This document shows positions 1 to 11,207 of a stretch of 64,000 nt of DNA, piece by piece. The notes beneath the pieces were generated by a model. The model was not told where the DNA came from, searched no databases, and saw nothing but the letters and a program-made list of their open reading frames with translations. The stretch lies in the NCBI GenBank assembly GCA_039881145.1, contig JAYKKI010000005.1:27359001-27423000 (forward strand), in the 5' to 3' direction. The translations under genes were made by a program, and so were the position numbers. The stretch comes from Druceiella hillmani (Eukaryota > Arthropoda > Insecta > Lepidoptera > Hepialidae). Numbering within the stretch: position 1 is the stretch's first letter; each line of letters starts with the position of its first letter.

Positions 1-430
1 CATATCGCGGTCTCAACTTCCCCAACTTTTCAATCCTTTTTGTATATAGCAATGGCCGTGATCAAGAAAGTGTTCAGTTTAGACCTCGACATAAATATAT
101 ATTCTATTATTTACTGGCGCGCAATACCTTACAAACAATTACACGTTGCTTGTCCTGAACATCCATAAATTAAACACATTTAAGTTATGAAATTCAAGCT
201 GAGTTCGCAATTTAATATATGACTTGTAGCCCGAACGAACAAACTAAATGCTACCAGTATGTGTAATAGCTGACATGTCTATCAAATTAATGCCTATAAA
301 ATTACATGGAACATCGCGTTGAACAATTTTTCTATCAGACGTTAAAATTGATTTACGTCATTTTAAGCGCCGATTTATAGGAAAAAATAAGCTGTAACCT
401 GTCAGTTTAGCTATATTTAGAGTAAAATTA
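1..430. other. Anonymous AT-rich DNA
   Basis: No repeat, gene or RNA signal that I can support. Reading frames here are short and show no recognisable domain. Confidence 0.5.
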
Positions 431-590
431 GCACGCACGCACGTACGCACGCAAGCACGCTCACACGCTCGCACGCACGCACACGCATGCATGTATGCAC
501 GCATGCACGCTCTCTCGCACGCATGCGTGCGTTCGTCCCCGATGGCACGCACGCCAATGAGCGCGTTCGGGTGCGTGTGCGTGCACGTTC
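431..590. repeat. Imperfect CGCA/GCAC microsatellite-like tract
   Basis: Degenerate (GCAC)n/(GCAT)n units on the left pass into GTGC/GCGT units on the right, so the tract is partly self-complementary. It is an island of CpG and alternating purine-pyrimidine steps in otherwise AT-rich DNA. A 90-codon minus-strand frame runs through it, but the Cys/Arg/Ala/His-rich translation is what such a repeat gives by chance. It may be an old simple repeat or have Z-DNA potential. Confidence 0.75.
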
Positions 591-1271
591 GCGTGAATCT
601 AATTTTCCATTTTATAAATACACATATCATATTTTGTTAGTGACTTTAATTCCTTGAATTAGTTATTGTGATGCCCGTTTCTTGTTCTTATTCATTTTAT
701 TAGTTTATTATTGTGTATTTTACTCGTGACTGTTTAAAACGGTGTAATATTGTCATGTATGTGAGATTTTAGAATTTATATTTTATTAAACAAATAATGT
801 AATTCAGAATGGCATTACATATGTTTCGTAGTTAACCGGGAGTTGCATTTTGTAAAAAATGTTGGGCCAGCCTAGACGATAATTTCACTTTTTTTTCTAT
901 AAATTAAAAAAAAATTAATTGAAAACAACGTATTAATAAAAAGAATGCCGCTGATGATTTAAATAAAAAAAGTCGATTTAAAAAGCGCTTTTACTACGAT
1001 GTAACTTAAATTCGCGGAAATTATTTTAGTTAAATTAATCGCTTTTAATTTATGTTTTTTTATGTAATAACTAATAAACGGTGTAATGTTCACTGGTGTT
1101 AAACTGCATTTGTTTCGTTCTAAGCAATTCGAAAACTTATGATAAAAATATTACAGCAGCATTTGTAGAGACATAGTTCATAACGTGTTAAAGCAAGGCG
1201 TGGATCACTACATCCTCGATGTGTTGGCCACAATTTAACACCATTTGCATTAATATTGGTACTTATTAATG

Positions 1272-1275
<4 letters not shown>
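591..1275. other. Anonymous AT-rich DNA
   Basis: No supported gene, RNA or repeat. Homopolymer A and T runs only. Confidence 0.5.

Positions 1276-1317
<42 letters not shown>
1276..1317. repeat. (TA)n microsatellite
   Basis: About 20 uninterrupted TA dinucleotides. Confidence 0.95.
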
Positions 1318-1325
<8 letters not shown>

Positions 1326-1795
1326 AGCTGTATAGTTTTCGGCCTTTGCAAGCATTGCACGCTCTTGCTTTCTATAAACTGTATAAAATTTATTAACTCT
1401 TATTTGAATGGCACTGTTTAAAATTCCTTCGTCGTTCAAATCCAACTATTGTTCTATATTTTGATTGTTTTGTATTACACTATAAGTATTAGATAACAAG
1501 TAAGCTTTATCAGTGGTCATTATTATTATGTATATTCAACTAATTTACCACTATGTATCCAGATAAATGGTTTTCTTTAATACCCTCCTTATTGCAAAAC
1601 TAAATAGTAATAAAAGAATTTTCTTTTATTTACACCGAGTATCGCTAGGAAAAAATGTCTTGTTAACATTTGTCATCACTCTTGCTTTAAAGTTTGTCCC
1701 CACACATATTCATGTCAAAATTATATTTGAGTACATATACCCTTTTGGCAATAACGTAACGATTTACAAACCTTCGAAAAAAAAAGAAAAAAAAA

Positions 1796-1831
<36 letters not shown>

Positions 1832-3080
1832 TTTTTTTAAGTATTTGTGACAACAACTAGTTGCCAAAAATATTTTAAAATAGTAAAAGAAACAATTATG
1901 CCCAGAATATTTTTTTTAAACAATTTAAATAGTATTTTCACAAACAAAACGTAAACACCATTTGCAATGTTTGCTATTGACTTTGGCTCGGCGCACGTTC
2001 ACGATCGAATCAAAGAAAAATAGATTAAATTAATAATTCAAACTACGTTCGAATAAGTGAATCAAAATACGCTTTTGCCTTTCACGGAGGACTCGTTTTG
2101 TATTATGACACTTATGACACTGGCATAAGGATTATTTTAGTATTTGCCTGTATTTTTGAAATAATATAACTTTATGCCAAGGTGTCGATATGGTAACGTA
2201 TCTTGACCTAGCAAAATCTTGTTGAAAACACATCATGTTTGAAATTACAAACCACTGAAAATTATTTCTGTGATTAAACTACTGGATTTTGTTAATTTAT
2301 TTTTTGTGTAGGGTTATCGTTATTTTGAAGAATTGATTACTATCGAAATAAATATGTAACAAATAGTATTAAAAAGTAAAACCGTATCAGCGTGTTGGTA
2401 CGTAATGTTTGGAATTTTATTTCCTAAATATGTCAGATAAAACGTAGGCTTTGTAATTTTACTATATTTCCGCAACAATTGATTGAAAATTTTAACTTAC
2501 TTTATTTTTACTTTACTTTAAAGGATCGCGTTGTTAAGTAAGTGAAAAAGGTAATTTTTAAATTTGGCAGTTATTTTGCACTAAGCATTAAAGATTTAAA
2601 AATATTTCTGAAAAGAACCCTATGTTGGTTTTCTGCAAAAAAAAGTTTTACATTCAAAATAAAATAAATAATCATTAACTTCCGCAAACATTGTTTAAAA
2701 CAGTTTCATTATGGTTTTAAAACTAAACACTTTCACAGAAAACTTCTAACAAACACCATTATAAACATATTTTACATTTACACCGTGTAAGCGACCCCTA
2801 TCCGAAAACGAATACCAATGAATCAACTGGTTGTATGTAGATCATAGCAAAAACCGGAATTTGTTATCTCAAGGGGTTTAGAAATTATAGCACGATAAAA
2901 ATTAAAAAAAAACTGCACGAATCATTACATATTTCATTACGTAAACCTTACCGCCAGGTAAAGATATTATTATTAAGTAAATAAAGAGAGAGAAAGAGAT
3001 ATACTGTGTTGCCACTATCTTCTTGTATGCGAGAGCGTATCCGAGGTCAAGGTCAATTATTAATTTAGTCGATGCGAAAT
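1318..3080. other. Anonymous AT-rich DNA
   Basis: Contains a second short (TA)n tract at 1799-1827 downstream of an A-rich run. The 97-codon plus-strand frame at 1567-1860 runs into that microsatellite and looks like chance. No recognisable coding or RNA gene. Confidence 0.5.
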
Positions 3081-3139
3081 CTCAATCAATTGTCAAAACT
3101 TATACATAATGTATGTATAAGTTTTGACAGTTGATTGAG
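3081..3139. repeat. Near-perfect 27-bp-stem hairpin
   Basis: The left arm 3081-3107 and right arm 3113-3139 are complementary at 26 of 27 positions, around a 5-nt loop (AATGT). The arms begin CTCAATCAA and end TTATACAT. It could be a micro-MITE footprint or a small-RNA-like hairpin. The sequence shows neither a clear target duplication nor the bulged stem usual for a miRNA precursor. Confidence 0.85.
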
Positions 3140-4928
3140 GTTCCCAATTTAGGCGTTTGCCTCGTCACTTCTTTGATCTTGTTCATGTTTTATTTTCGCA
3201 TAGGGGTCCCTGACAACTAGTATATATAATTATAGATTTTGTAAAAATATTTATCTTTGTTACAGTACTTACTATGGAGCATCAATCGGAAGAATCATCA
3301 ATTCGAAAAAATCTCAAGAAGCTCAACAAATAACTCCATTGACTTTACTCTTATCATTAAAACCAAAGTTACTCTTAACAACCTTTTACAGAAGGGATGA
3401 AGGCGATCTTTTCAATGGATGTCAAGTAATTTCGGGGTGGATGGAATTGAAACGTTTGTCTTTATAGCTAAAAGAGGCACCGTGTAACCACAACCAACAG
3501 CTCAAATATACAATATATTCACAATCAGTGCATATATAAAAATTAACTACGCTTATGAAATTGGCTACATAAGCGTGGTTGGTTTTGAAATGATGTACCT
3601 AATTACATCAGGCTTCATACCGAAAGATATTCCTCGCCTTCAGAATAACAACCTGAAATGACTATATATTTGTCTTCACCTTAGTGGCATCTTCGAGATG
3701 TCATCTTTGATATCTACATCCTGCTGGCATCTTTGCATCTTCGAGATGAATGTCGAGTGATTGTCCCATATACAAAGTTCAATTAATTAAGCAAACCTCA
3801 ATAACTGCTCAGATCTTGAAAATATCAGAGCTAGTTTTACAAAGAATGATAAAAAAATCTACCGGGCTTCGACTGTCAGCGCGGTATCGAAATGCAGAAA
3901 TGTCAAGGGTGTTCGTTGGCTAGTAATGGCAGTAGAACTCTTGTGAGTATTTACGACAATACCTCTAGAAATGTTCTAAATAAAATTTTTAAGAAAATTT
4001 ATAAATGTTTATAAAATCTGAACAGATCCTCAATAACTGAGTGATCTGAACGGATTTTAAAACTTTATCTTAATTTAGAGATTATACAACCCAGATAGAT
4101 GCTTTCATATTCACTTTCAAGAAAACGTTAGGAGAAAATGAAGTATTCCATATGCCTAAAAAGTTTGGGTTTTGATTGGTGATTAAAAATAGCACTAATG
4201 GAATATACAAAAAAAAAGACAAAACTTGAAAGAAATGTTAGTACGCGCGTGAATTTGTGTCTTTTGCACAGTCGATTGGTTAGCAGTAGCATATTTTGGT
4301 TTTTGTTTTTTGTGACGCGTGATCTATTTCATTTAAACTATGAAATCTAAGATAAATTATATTTGGACATATTTCAAACGAGCGTTGAAAATGTGAAATG
4401 TAAAATTGTGAAAAAATGTACATTCCTGTAACGAACGTGGTACATTAACTTTAAACAGGGTGTCTGACGAAAAATGAAACTTTCATCAAAATGAAATTTC
4501 CACCAAAATCACAACCTCGTCATATTGTTACATAATTTGACACCGTCTGGAATTCTTAAAATAAGAATTATAGGAGATTATTAACTATAGGAGATTATTA
4601 CGTCATTTCGCATTAATGTACCATTAAAATTTTGTTTTGGTGTATAGATGGTACCAAACAATAAGCTTAAAACTTTTTTCGGTTTAGAAATAAAGGCGTC
4701 AATAAATTCTTATCAAGACTTTTGTTGAACAGAGATTTAAATTTCAAGGACTTACATTAAAATCCGAATCTTAAAACGTAATGAAATACATGTGCCGTTA
4801 AGCATTATGAAACAAATTAAGCTCGAAGGCTTTGGATTCTCCGTTCAAATTCGACGAGCCTTTGAAAGCGCACGATGGGTACATACACAGTATCGATATG
4901 TATCGCGCTTAATTAAATTAAATTTAAA
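3140..4928. other. Anonymous AT-rich DNA
   Basis: A short direct repeat (about 16 bp, 'tataggagattatta') occurs twice around 4568-4601. Nothing else is supported. Confidence 0.5.
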
Positions 4929-4992
4929 AATAATTTTAAGTCGCATATGGATACATTAAATATAATTTTAAGTCACATATGGATACAAAATA
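4929..4992. repeat. Two-unit tandem repeat, 32-bp period
   Basis: The sequence 'taattttaagtc.catatggata' occurs at about 4931 and again 32 bp later with one G/A difference in the core. This is a small local duplication with no coding meaning apparent. Confidence 0.8.
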
Positions 4993-6238
4993 TATCATGG
5001 CAATTTGAGGTGTAATAAAATAAATACATATAAACGGATTTGTCGGTTACTGTGTTTTTGCTGTTTGTGGATGAGATTTACGTCAAATATTTGTATGTCC
5101 ATGTTTTCTATAATATTTTGTTGTACTATTATAAGTCTCTTAATCATTGTTCTTGGGTTACCATTATGACTGCTGAGAAAATAATACAGTAAAAAAAGCT
5201 GACATTTTTAAATATTTATTTCAGATAAAGAATAAAAATGATATTTACATTATGAATTAAAGTCTGCATCCAAATTAATTCATGCACTTTTCTTACACGA
5301 AATATATTCTGGATTAAGAACTAAACAAATTATATCAATCTGAAGTGTGTATTAATGCTATGCCTCTTCATGACTCAAAAGATTGAATCTGAAATGATAA
5401 AATTTTAAATTAATGTGGATGATAGTGTGAATAGTTTCAATTGAATTGGTCTGGTCAGTAGAGATGTTTCTTAACCGAACCTTGCCGCTCATCCGTTACT
5501 GAACTTCTTTAAACGTCGTTCGGTGACATACATAGAACTAAATTATAACTTATAAAGGAACCTTGAATGTTCACCTGAATAAAGGAATGATCCGTGAAGA
5601 AGTAAAAAATTATCTATTCAGAATTTACATTTCGCTACGAATTCACTGTGGCTGAAGGTTTCACAGTTGATGAAGGTGGGAATTAACAATTGTTTATCCC
5701 CATCTATTAGTTACAGACTGACGTATGCTTACTGTTGAAGATGGCTGATCCTAATATGATGCTCATATAAAAAAATGATATATATCCTTTTGATTTACAT
5801 TGCTTCTTGTTTGTAAATAATAAAATAGAAAACACGTTTACAACATCTGTCAAGACCTCAAAAATATTACGTGACGAATAATCGGCACTATTTGTGATAA
5901 CACTTTTTACTGCCAAATTTAATACATTTCCAGCCCTGACACTAATGTCGCCATTCTTGTGCCCTTGTTAGTAATTTTTACAGAAATGTTAAAATTTTGT
6001 AGAATTGTTGAATCACTTATCTAATTTTCTCGAGTTCTTCAGAAGGAACTTCATGTCCTAATTCTCGAATCACATGTCATTGTGCGAAAGGCTGCAATCT
6101 CGGCAAAAGCGACCTTAGATTCTGAGATATTTCTAAAATAAACTCTGTTACATAAGTGAAACTCACACTCTGTGATTAATGTACAGGTTTTCTAGCGAAT
6201 GTAGGGTGCTGAAAGAAAACTTACTGAAATCTGAGTTC

Positions 6239-6241
<3 letters not shown>
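4993..6241. other. Anonymous AT-rich DNA
   Basis: No recognisable coding frame, RNA or known repeat. A 69-codon minus frame at 5707-5916 has no supportable features. Confidence 0.45.

Positions 6242-6302
<61 letters not shown>
6242..6302. repeat. (TA)n microsatellite
   Basis: About 30 uninterrupted TA dinucleotides. Confidence 0.95.
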
Positions 6303-6305
<3 letters not shown>

Positions 6306-7068
6306 GTACTTTTTTATGAAATTATTTTTTCCTTTTCGGGAAAACACTTAAAAATTGCTGTTTCCCATTCATATCACCAACAGGATTGCTCGGAGAAATT
6401 TGAATAAAATCGTGGACGTTGAGAATTATGTATAGATCGAACCAAAATTTTCAGGAATAAAAAATTTTAGCGCGATTAATTGTCGTAAACAACTTGTTTG
6501 TTTTCTTCTAATATTTAAACCAATAAAAAATTGGTTTTAGAGAAAAAGTTTTCTGATAAATATTTTTTTCGTCTATTTAAGGAACAACTTTTGTTTTCAC
6601 ATGTTTTTCATAATTGTCAAATTGGCTCAGTCAAAACATTCCAGCTTCGTGCATAGGGGATGTGATACGGCATTGGTGCCATTGGCGGCGGGTAGTGCAG
6701 CAAATTGGCAGGGAACATTTCTCTTAACAATTTAAATGGGTGGGGTAAGTAAGACTAATTTTGATAGTGTAGCTTGCATTTAATCGATTTTAGGTTTAGG
6801 GCAGATAAAGTCTTTTGAAAATACGATTTTATGGAATTTTACAATTAGTCGTAATCAAAATATTTAAATTATTTTTGACGCTTTTTTGAGTTTACTTATA
6901 TTTTATAAACATTTATTATTTTTAATGAAATATTATATTATTTCGTGTAAAATTACGCGTAAAGGAAAATAAACCTAGGCTATATTTTGGCGACAAATAA
7001 CAGTTTTTCAATCATCTTTGGGAAATAATATCGAAAGAGGGAGAAGTAAATGTATATATAGAACATAT
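6303..7068. other. Anonymous AT-rich DNA
   Basis: A short GC-richer patch at about 6655-6715 has no recognisable content. Otherwise nothing is supported. Confidence 0.45.
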
Positions 7069-7150
7069 GGTTGGCTGGAAGAGATTGCTCATGTAGCAAT
7101 AAGTCCGCCATATGTACTATACATAAAAGTTAATAAATAAATACATAAAT
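7069..7150 (+). mobile_element. SINE/LINE 3'-tail fragment (lepidopteran type)
   Basis: The stretch 'ttggctggaagagattgctc' followed by 'agcaataagtccgcc' and a TAAATAAATA-like run matches, from memory, a 3' tail common in lepidopteran RTE-type LINEs and their SINEs. The same tail in diverged form ends the SINE at 7343-7555, so this is probably a 5'-truncated relative. It has no coding capacity. Confidence 0.65.
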
Positions 7151-7342
7151 ATCAATGACAAGTTCGCGGAAGTTCGAGTCCTCCAATTCTCGGGGCTATC
7201 ATACATTTTACGGTACAATCAATACACCAATATTATTGCACTACTATCAAAATCAAATTTCGGTTTTAGTTACAATGTCATCAATAAAAAATAAATAAAC
7301 TTAGCCAAACTAAATTTCAAAATGAAATCCAATTAAATTAAA
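7151..7342. other. Anonymous stretch with a possible SINE crumb
   Basis: At about 7165-7180 'gaagttcgagtcctcc' resembles an RNA polymerase III B box, but no A box or tRNA fold surrounds it. The rest is AT-rich and unassigned. Confidence 0.35.
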
Positions 7343-7555
7343 CTTGGTGTTGATCACAGGGTTATTGCCTTCGACGTTGTACTGCACCGAGGAGTCCAGG
7401 TTTGATTCCCGACTGCTCGTCGAGTGGGGCTGAACTGTTGTGCGAACTAGCTCTAAGAGATTGCTCTCCTAGAAATTAGTCCGTCACATATATCAATTGA
7501 GTACATTAAAGTAAATAAATAAGTATATAAAGTAAATAAATAAGTATATTAATTA
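7343..7555 (+). mobile_element. tRNA-derived SINE with RTE-like tail
   Basis: A B-box-like motif (GGTTTGATTCC, 7399-7409) lies about 45 bp downstream of 'gatcacaggg', which could stand in for an A box. A body follows, then 'gagattgctctcctag' and 'attagtccgtcac', a diverged form of the tail at 7069-7150, ending in a (TAAA)n-like run. Its head ('gatcacaggg...ctgcaccgaggagtcc') is homologous to the head of the SINE at 22398-22770, although the two have different tails. Mobilisation would need a LINE sharing the tail. Confidence 0.65.
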
Positions 7556-8760
7556 AACCAAATCAAATTATATCAAACCAGATGAAGAGAAAATAAGTGG
7601 AATTGAACTTTAATTTATTCAAATTAAATTAAATAGCGTTCAAAGTGGTAAGTAACAAATAGCTCAGACCAAAAATAAGCTAATCTGTCTATTAAATAAT
7701 CTAATAACTTGAATAAGTCAAATAGTAGCAATATAAGATAATAAATATGTTTACAATTCTTTTTATCCCGTGAAATGCTTCATTTTACTACGCCAAACAA
7801 TGGATGAGAAAATTATTTAGTGAAAGATCGATAAGAATAATTTTTATTGTATGGCTCGTAAGGTATGTTCTGATCCCTTATGAAGTTTAATATTGTAACA
7901 CGAATATTAATATTATTTATATTAGTTACGTTTTGAAACTTAATTTTAAATTTAATACACTGGTCCATATGACACGAAAGATGTTGTGAAAAGACTACAC
8001 AACTTATAAGGCTCACATTATATGATATATCCAAAAAGCAGGAAAAATTATATTAAACTATTGTTAGCATACATACGTAGATATTTTTACATAAACTCTA
8101 TGCAGATTAATTTTAATCTCGTGGAAATATTTATTTTGCAAATATATTTGTGTATAGTAATAACATTGTACCTTTCGGCCCGTAGATCTTGCACAAAAAA
8201 TGAGACAACCTTTAAACAAAGACGACACATGTAAACGCGATTCGCATTTAAAAAGGCAAACCGACGTTTTTCTTTCTCTAAATCGTTTCTGGCCATTATG
8301 AGGCGCGACCGGAAGCCGCCGGCATGGAAACGACAATTTCTTTAAATATTTACTGTTACCATATCCGGTGCGAACATGATACCGTGACACTAATAGCTGT
8401 ACGACCTGATAAAAAGTTAAGCGTTGATGGAAATACGTGGTGACTGTGATCGCTTGCATAGGGGAGAAACGTCACAACATTTAAAAATTGGCGATGAGGA
8501 ATATAATGTTAAGAATAAACTTAAGATTATTTGTGTTTCCAACGAAGATGTATATTTCTGTTTTTTTTATGTTGGTATATGTACTTTGTACATAATCGTT
8601 TTGTAGTTAAATTTCAACGTCATTATTATTTAAAGAACCATATTGAAATGTCATTTGGAGTAACACAGGAAAATATGTTTGATCGTCATTAAAAGAGACA
8701 GACGAAAAAATATTTAAGATTTAAAAAAATAAATGGTGTAAAGTGAGAATTTTAAACAAC
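7556..8760. other. Mostly anonymous; holds the longest open frame of the window
   Basis: A 131-codon minus-strand frame lies at 8064-8459, over a locally GC-richer patch (8160-8460). I recognise no domain, signal peptide or membrane segment in it. Its last third is AT-driven (Lys, Ile and Tyr rich) and other frames are also open across it, so chance is the simplest explanation. Confidence 0.4.
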
Positions 8761-9050
8761 TTAGAAATTTTTTAATATATTTGGCGTTAATTTTGTAGAG
8801 ATTCATTATTCACAATTAAATGAAACTACGTGATGTAGTATTATTTCTACTTTCTTTAATTTCTTTACCACGACCTAGATTTCGTTGTAGTACAACATCT
8901 TCAGGTGGGATATTAGCAAAGATTCATCTTTACTAATAGCCCACCTGAAGATGTTGTAATACAACGGAACCTAGGTCGTGGTAAAGAAATTAAAGAAAGT
9001 AGAAATAATACTACATCACGTAGTTTCATTTAACTGTGGTTAGAAAATTT
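8761..9050 (-). mobile_element. Palindromic retroposon, copy 1 (full tail)
   Basis: The element occupies about 8773-9039, with imperfect flanking duplications TTAGAAATTT (8761) and TTAGAAAATTT (9040-9050). The one-sided tail (about 8773-8811, reverse complement of 'ttaacgccaaatatatt') leads into arms of about 100 nt that fold back around a centre near 8920-8930. The tail puts the element on the minus strand, with its 5' end near 9039. The left arm read on the minus strand keeps an intact hammerhead-like motif (8868-8908). The right-arm motif (8941-8981) has GGAA where GAA is needed. Confidence 0.85.
8868..8908 (-). ncRNA. Candidate minimal hammerhead ribozyme (copy 1, left arm)
   Basis: Read on the minus strand: stem I CCAC/GTGG, core CTGAAGA (fits CUGANGA), stem II GTTG-TACTA-CAAC, core GAA, stem III ATC-TA-GGT with one wobble, then C at the expected cleavage site. 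One unpaired U lies between the CUGANGA core and stem II, unlike the usual G-C closing pair. It is the same motif as at 19874-19914. Activity is inferred, not shown. Confidence 0.45.
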
Positions 9051-10896
9051 AGTTAGTATGTTTATATGCTTGTGGTTGTACTGGAATGGAGTAACGGTTC
9101 CGCGGTTTGGTTTGCACGTTATTTCTTTCCTTTATTGCATTTACTTGATGAACATTTCACGCACGTAATTTGCTTTTTTCTAGATGAACATTTTAGCAAG
9201 ACTCGCTTTTGAAACTTGTCATTATTTTAATGAAACTGTTGCCTTGATTTCGGAAATATGGTTCATTAGGCTCATGTAAATTTCATTTCGGGACAGAACT
9301 TAAGTTATTAGGCATCGAGTAAAAATATTTTGGAAACATAGCGAATTGTAACAAGAATCGAATTTGGTAATGTAAAATAAATCCGGTTTGTTTTCTATAT
9401 ATTTATATCTATTTGTGCTTGGATAATAATTAATATCATAATTCTGTTCTCCCTATAATATAATATGAAAATACGATTTATACACGTTACTACTTACGAA
9501 TAACAACGTACACTGTTCCAATACATAAAATATTTCACATGACAATAATTGACTAAAGTTTACGTTTTAACTACTTTGCGCTGCGTAGCAACAATGAAAT
9601 TTACTTAAGTTATTTATTTATTTACTTATTTATTATTGGCATGTCAACAAAAATGTAACCATTTTAACAATTCAATGGACAAGAAAGGATTCATAATATT
9701 TTTTTCTGTTTCGATATCAAAAACTATGGGGCAGACATTTGTTAATTGTTACCATTATTATATTATGTTATTCCATAGAAGGAACATTTCAGTTACTTAT
9801 AATAAATGAAATGATTAATTAAAAGGGAAATTAATTAATAAAATAGACAGTGAAATATTATAATTTAAAATTAGGGCGAAATAGTCGATTAAATAGATTA
9901 AATCATTATAAATATAAGCATAAAATACACTAAATTTTTAATCATTCTATATATAAATTATTTATTAACATTATTCTTAATAAGTTTATTTTGAATGGAT
10001 ACGGTTGGAAGTCTAGAGAAATCCACAAACGAAGGAAGTTGATTAGTCTACTAATTAGAGCTGATGTTGGTGCGTTACTTTGGAAATAATCCTTATTATA
10101 GCGTGTGACTGCAATACGTGCGCTATTGCTTCTCTCATCGATTGTATTTGTTGAATTCGGGTCTTTTAAGTAAATTTTCATTATACATTTGCTTTGAAAA
10201 ATAGGCTTTGGTAATAAAAAATACTGTTACTTACCACAGAGTGGAAGAACGTACAATTCAAATCAGTAATTTATTCCCTTAAGTAGTAGAGGTAAATATG
10301 AGAGATAAAAACTTTACTTATGCAACTACATTACTAAGTGATCGACAGTATTTATGTTAAATTTATAATTTGATATATTGATTCATATCGTGAGACTAAT
10401 TTGCTATTACTAATTCAGATAATGCTTATAGTTTATGAAATAATTTATTTTGTAGGAATAAACGCTAAAGTGATTTTTTAACAAGAACGACAGTGCTACA
10501 TTTGAATTCTCTTGACTGTAGAATTCGGTTATCCGAAACTTATGTGGGTAAGAAAGACAGTAAAAGACATTTAAAATTCTCATATTCAGAGTATTTTTAA
10601 GTTGATCCTAAATAGAAATTCTATAAATTTTCATCAGTGGAAATTTTCTAGATAATGTTCAAAGTATTGTAAGTAAATGTTTAAATAAATAAAACCTGAA
10701 CTTTATCAAACCATCTGTTGTAGTTCACATCGCTGTAAAATTATTATTAGATAATATTACGTAAAATTCTCTTCTGAAATTCAACTGAACGCGTTTAATA
10801 TTAATTATGTAATTAAGGCATCCCAACAAGGCTCCATTTAAAGAATTCAAGAAAATGTGACAGTCTGCCAGTTGTCGTCGACTCGCGGTTTCCCAG
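9051..10896. other. Anonymous AT-rich DNA
   Basis: A TTTA-rich stretch at about 9607-9635 could be a remnant retroposon tail. The 79-codon minus frame at 9942-10181 is not recognisable. Nothing else is supported. Confidence 0.45.
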
Positions 10897-10967
10897 CGCG
10901 ATGGAGACACGCGTCATCCCTCCGCTTCTCGCTCAACAACCGCACCCCGAATTACACGAGCGCTACA
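10897..10967 (-). repeat. GC-rich dispersed repeat, copy A
   Basis: About 70 bp of unusually GC-rich sequence ('gatggagacacgcgtcatcc...caacaaccgcacccc') recurs in inverse orientation at 61019-61088 with few differences. It is probably part of a larger mobile element or LTR, but flanking similarity fades quickly and I cannot classify it. Confidence 0.75.
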
Positions 10968-11207
10968 CCATGTGTTTACTCGCGATATAAATTGTGCTAA
11001 TGCTATTAAATATATTCTCACTTTAGTTCAATCTCTTCTAGGGATTTTTTAAAATGATTAATTTATATTTTGTTAGTAGTTTAATTTTATGGTTTCTTGG
11101 TCCTTTTCCGAGCAGTCTAATCGTCTGAACCTGTGTTTCTTGGCCGCTTGCCTTACGGTTTTTCCATAAATATCCTTTTTGCACTTTAGATAATATTGTT
11201 TGCCCAT
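10968..11207. other. Anonymous AT-rich DNA
   Basis: No supported feature. Confidence 0.4.

Noticed and set aside
358..630. 90-codon minus-strand Cys/Arg/Ala/His-rich frame
   Set aside because: Produced by the CGCA repeat; resembles a metal-binding protein only through repeat-driven Cys and His.
7399..7409. B-box sequences as genuine tRNA genes (also 22547-22557 and about 7165)
   Set aside because: No cloverleaf or acceptor stem can be formed; downstream tails identify SINEs.
8064..8459. 131-codon minus-strand ORF as a host gene
   Set aside because: Longest frame, but no motif, competing frames on both strands and an AT-driven C-terminal half.
8773..9039. Classifying the palindromic family as a DNA-transposon MITE
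   Set aside because: Only one end carries the 40-nt tail and duplications vary from about 10 to 16 bp; MITEs have symmetric termini and constant short duplications.
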